DNA of 64,000 nucleotides from Limnomonas spitsbergensis. Taxonomy: Eukaryota; Chlorophyta; Chlorophyceae; Chlamydomonadales. The notes under the pieces are model-generated. The model ran no database searches. It was not told where the DNA came from and was given only the letters and a program-made list of their open reading frames with translations. Within the stretch, counting starts at the first letter, position 1. Each line of letters starts with the position of its first letter. The DNA lies in NCBI GenBank assembly GCA_037349105.1, contig JAYJMM010000020.1, positions 180,001 through 244,000 on the forward strand, given 5' to 3'. The position numbers and the translations under genes are program-made. Positions 63,680-64,000 of the stretch are shown here, piece by piece.

Positions 63680-64000
63680 ATGAGGGTTTTGATATATGAG
63701 TTTAGGGATGATGATTTAGGGGTGGGGTTCTTGGGATGAGGGTTTGGGGATGAGGGTTTAAGAATGCGGGTTCAGGGATGAGAGTATATGGATGTGGGTT
63801 TATGGATAAGGGTTTAGGGATCATGGCTCATGTATTAGGGTTTCGAGATGCGGGTTCAAGGGATGGGGGTTCATGGATGACAGTTCAGGGGTGAGGGTTA
63901 AGGTATGAGAGTTAATGGATGAGGGTTTAGGGATGAGGGTTTATTGATGAGGGCGTATGCATGCGGGTTTATGAATGAGGGGTTATGAATGAGGGTTTGG
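63680..64000. repeat. GATGAGGGTTTAT-type minisatellite, unit 4 (cut by window end)
   Basis: Start of the same minisatellite; it continues beyond the window. Confidence 0.9.

Larger units (their letters stand above)
49996..64000. repeat. Tandem array, four copies of a roughly 3.7-4.0 kb unit
   Basis: The anchor 'ggcacacatcc' recurs at 49,996, 53,716, 57,701 and 61,678, giving unit lengths of 3,720, 3,985 and 3,977 bp plus a last incomplete unit. Each unit, left to right, has cyclase exon A with an Ala-rich upstream part (minus strand), a CCTGCC microsatellite, a GATGAGGGTTTAT-type minisatellite, and cyclase exon B (minus strand). A 223-bp tandem duplication precedes units 3 and 4 (57,478/57,701 and 61,455/61,678) but not unit 2. 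Confidence 0.93.

Noticed and set aside
51710..63739. Cys/Pro/Leu-rich peptides (PACLPPASCL type)
   Set aside because: Translations of the CCTGCC microsatellite in any frame.
52035..64000. CRISPR-like array or telomere
   Set aside because: The regular 13-15 base minisatellite has no unique spacers, and the word is not a perfect telomere repeat.

Overview
The window looks like nuclear DNA of a green alga (Chlorophyta). The tRNA-Pro(AGG) gene has the plant type of sequence. There are class III nucleotide cyclase exons with GT-AG introns, degenerate TTTAGGG-like repeats, a very GC-rich Ty3/gypsy-type retroelement, an algal-type APE/RT/RNase H LINE, and a great deal of minisatellite DNA. I cannot name the species. 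Almost nothing here is an ordinary host gene. The only gene I consider intact and functional outside mobile elements is the tRNA.

Layout. 1-4.5 kb: short tandem repeats (about 150 bp, 165 bp and 60 bp units, and a CTG microsatellite). 4.57-5.81 kb: decayed LINE remnants. 5,813-26,581: one very large (20.8 kb) and apparently very young retroelement, bounded by a 4-bp target duplication (TATG). 26.6-30.8 kb: non-coding and minisatellite DNA. 30.78-41.14 kb: a degenerate LINE interrupted twice, by a 1.16 kb element with inverted ends and by an LTR dimer related to the giant element (33,627-35,388, target duplication TAAC). 41-50 kb: dispersed repeats, degenerate telomere-like repeats and the tRNA-Pro gene. 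49,996-64,000: four tandem copies of a roughly 3.7-4.0 kb unit carrying decayed nucleotide-cyclase exons on the minus strand, CCTG microsatellites and a GATGAGGGTTTAT-type minisatellite.

The main object of interest is the giant element. Its three reading frames encode a gag-like region with several zinc knuckles, an aspartic protease, a Ty3/gypsy reverse transcriptase and RNase H, then a DNMT3-like cytosine-5 methyltransferase, a DDE integrase with an HHCC zinc domain, and a C-terminal PHD finger. Its repeats are arranged as A1-[internal]-B1-gc-A2B2-gc-A3B3. This is a split-direct-repeat layout known from DIRS/PAT elements, which use tyrosine recombinases, but here it is coupled to a DDE integrase and 4-bp target duplications. 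The segment starting exactly after A1 is complementary over 23 of 24 positions to a site inside A1, which suggests self-priming. The AB unit has about 28-bp imperfect inverted ends that form a palindrome at every gc junction. The related dimer in the LINE shows the same ends, the same gc junction and the same size of target duplication, so the layout belongs to a family and is not an accident of one copy.

Limits: everything was read by eye from the sequence. Domain assignments rest on motifs, and identity statements between repeats are visual.
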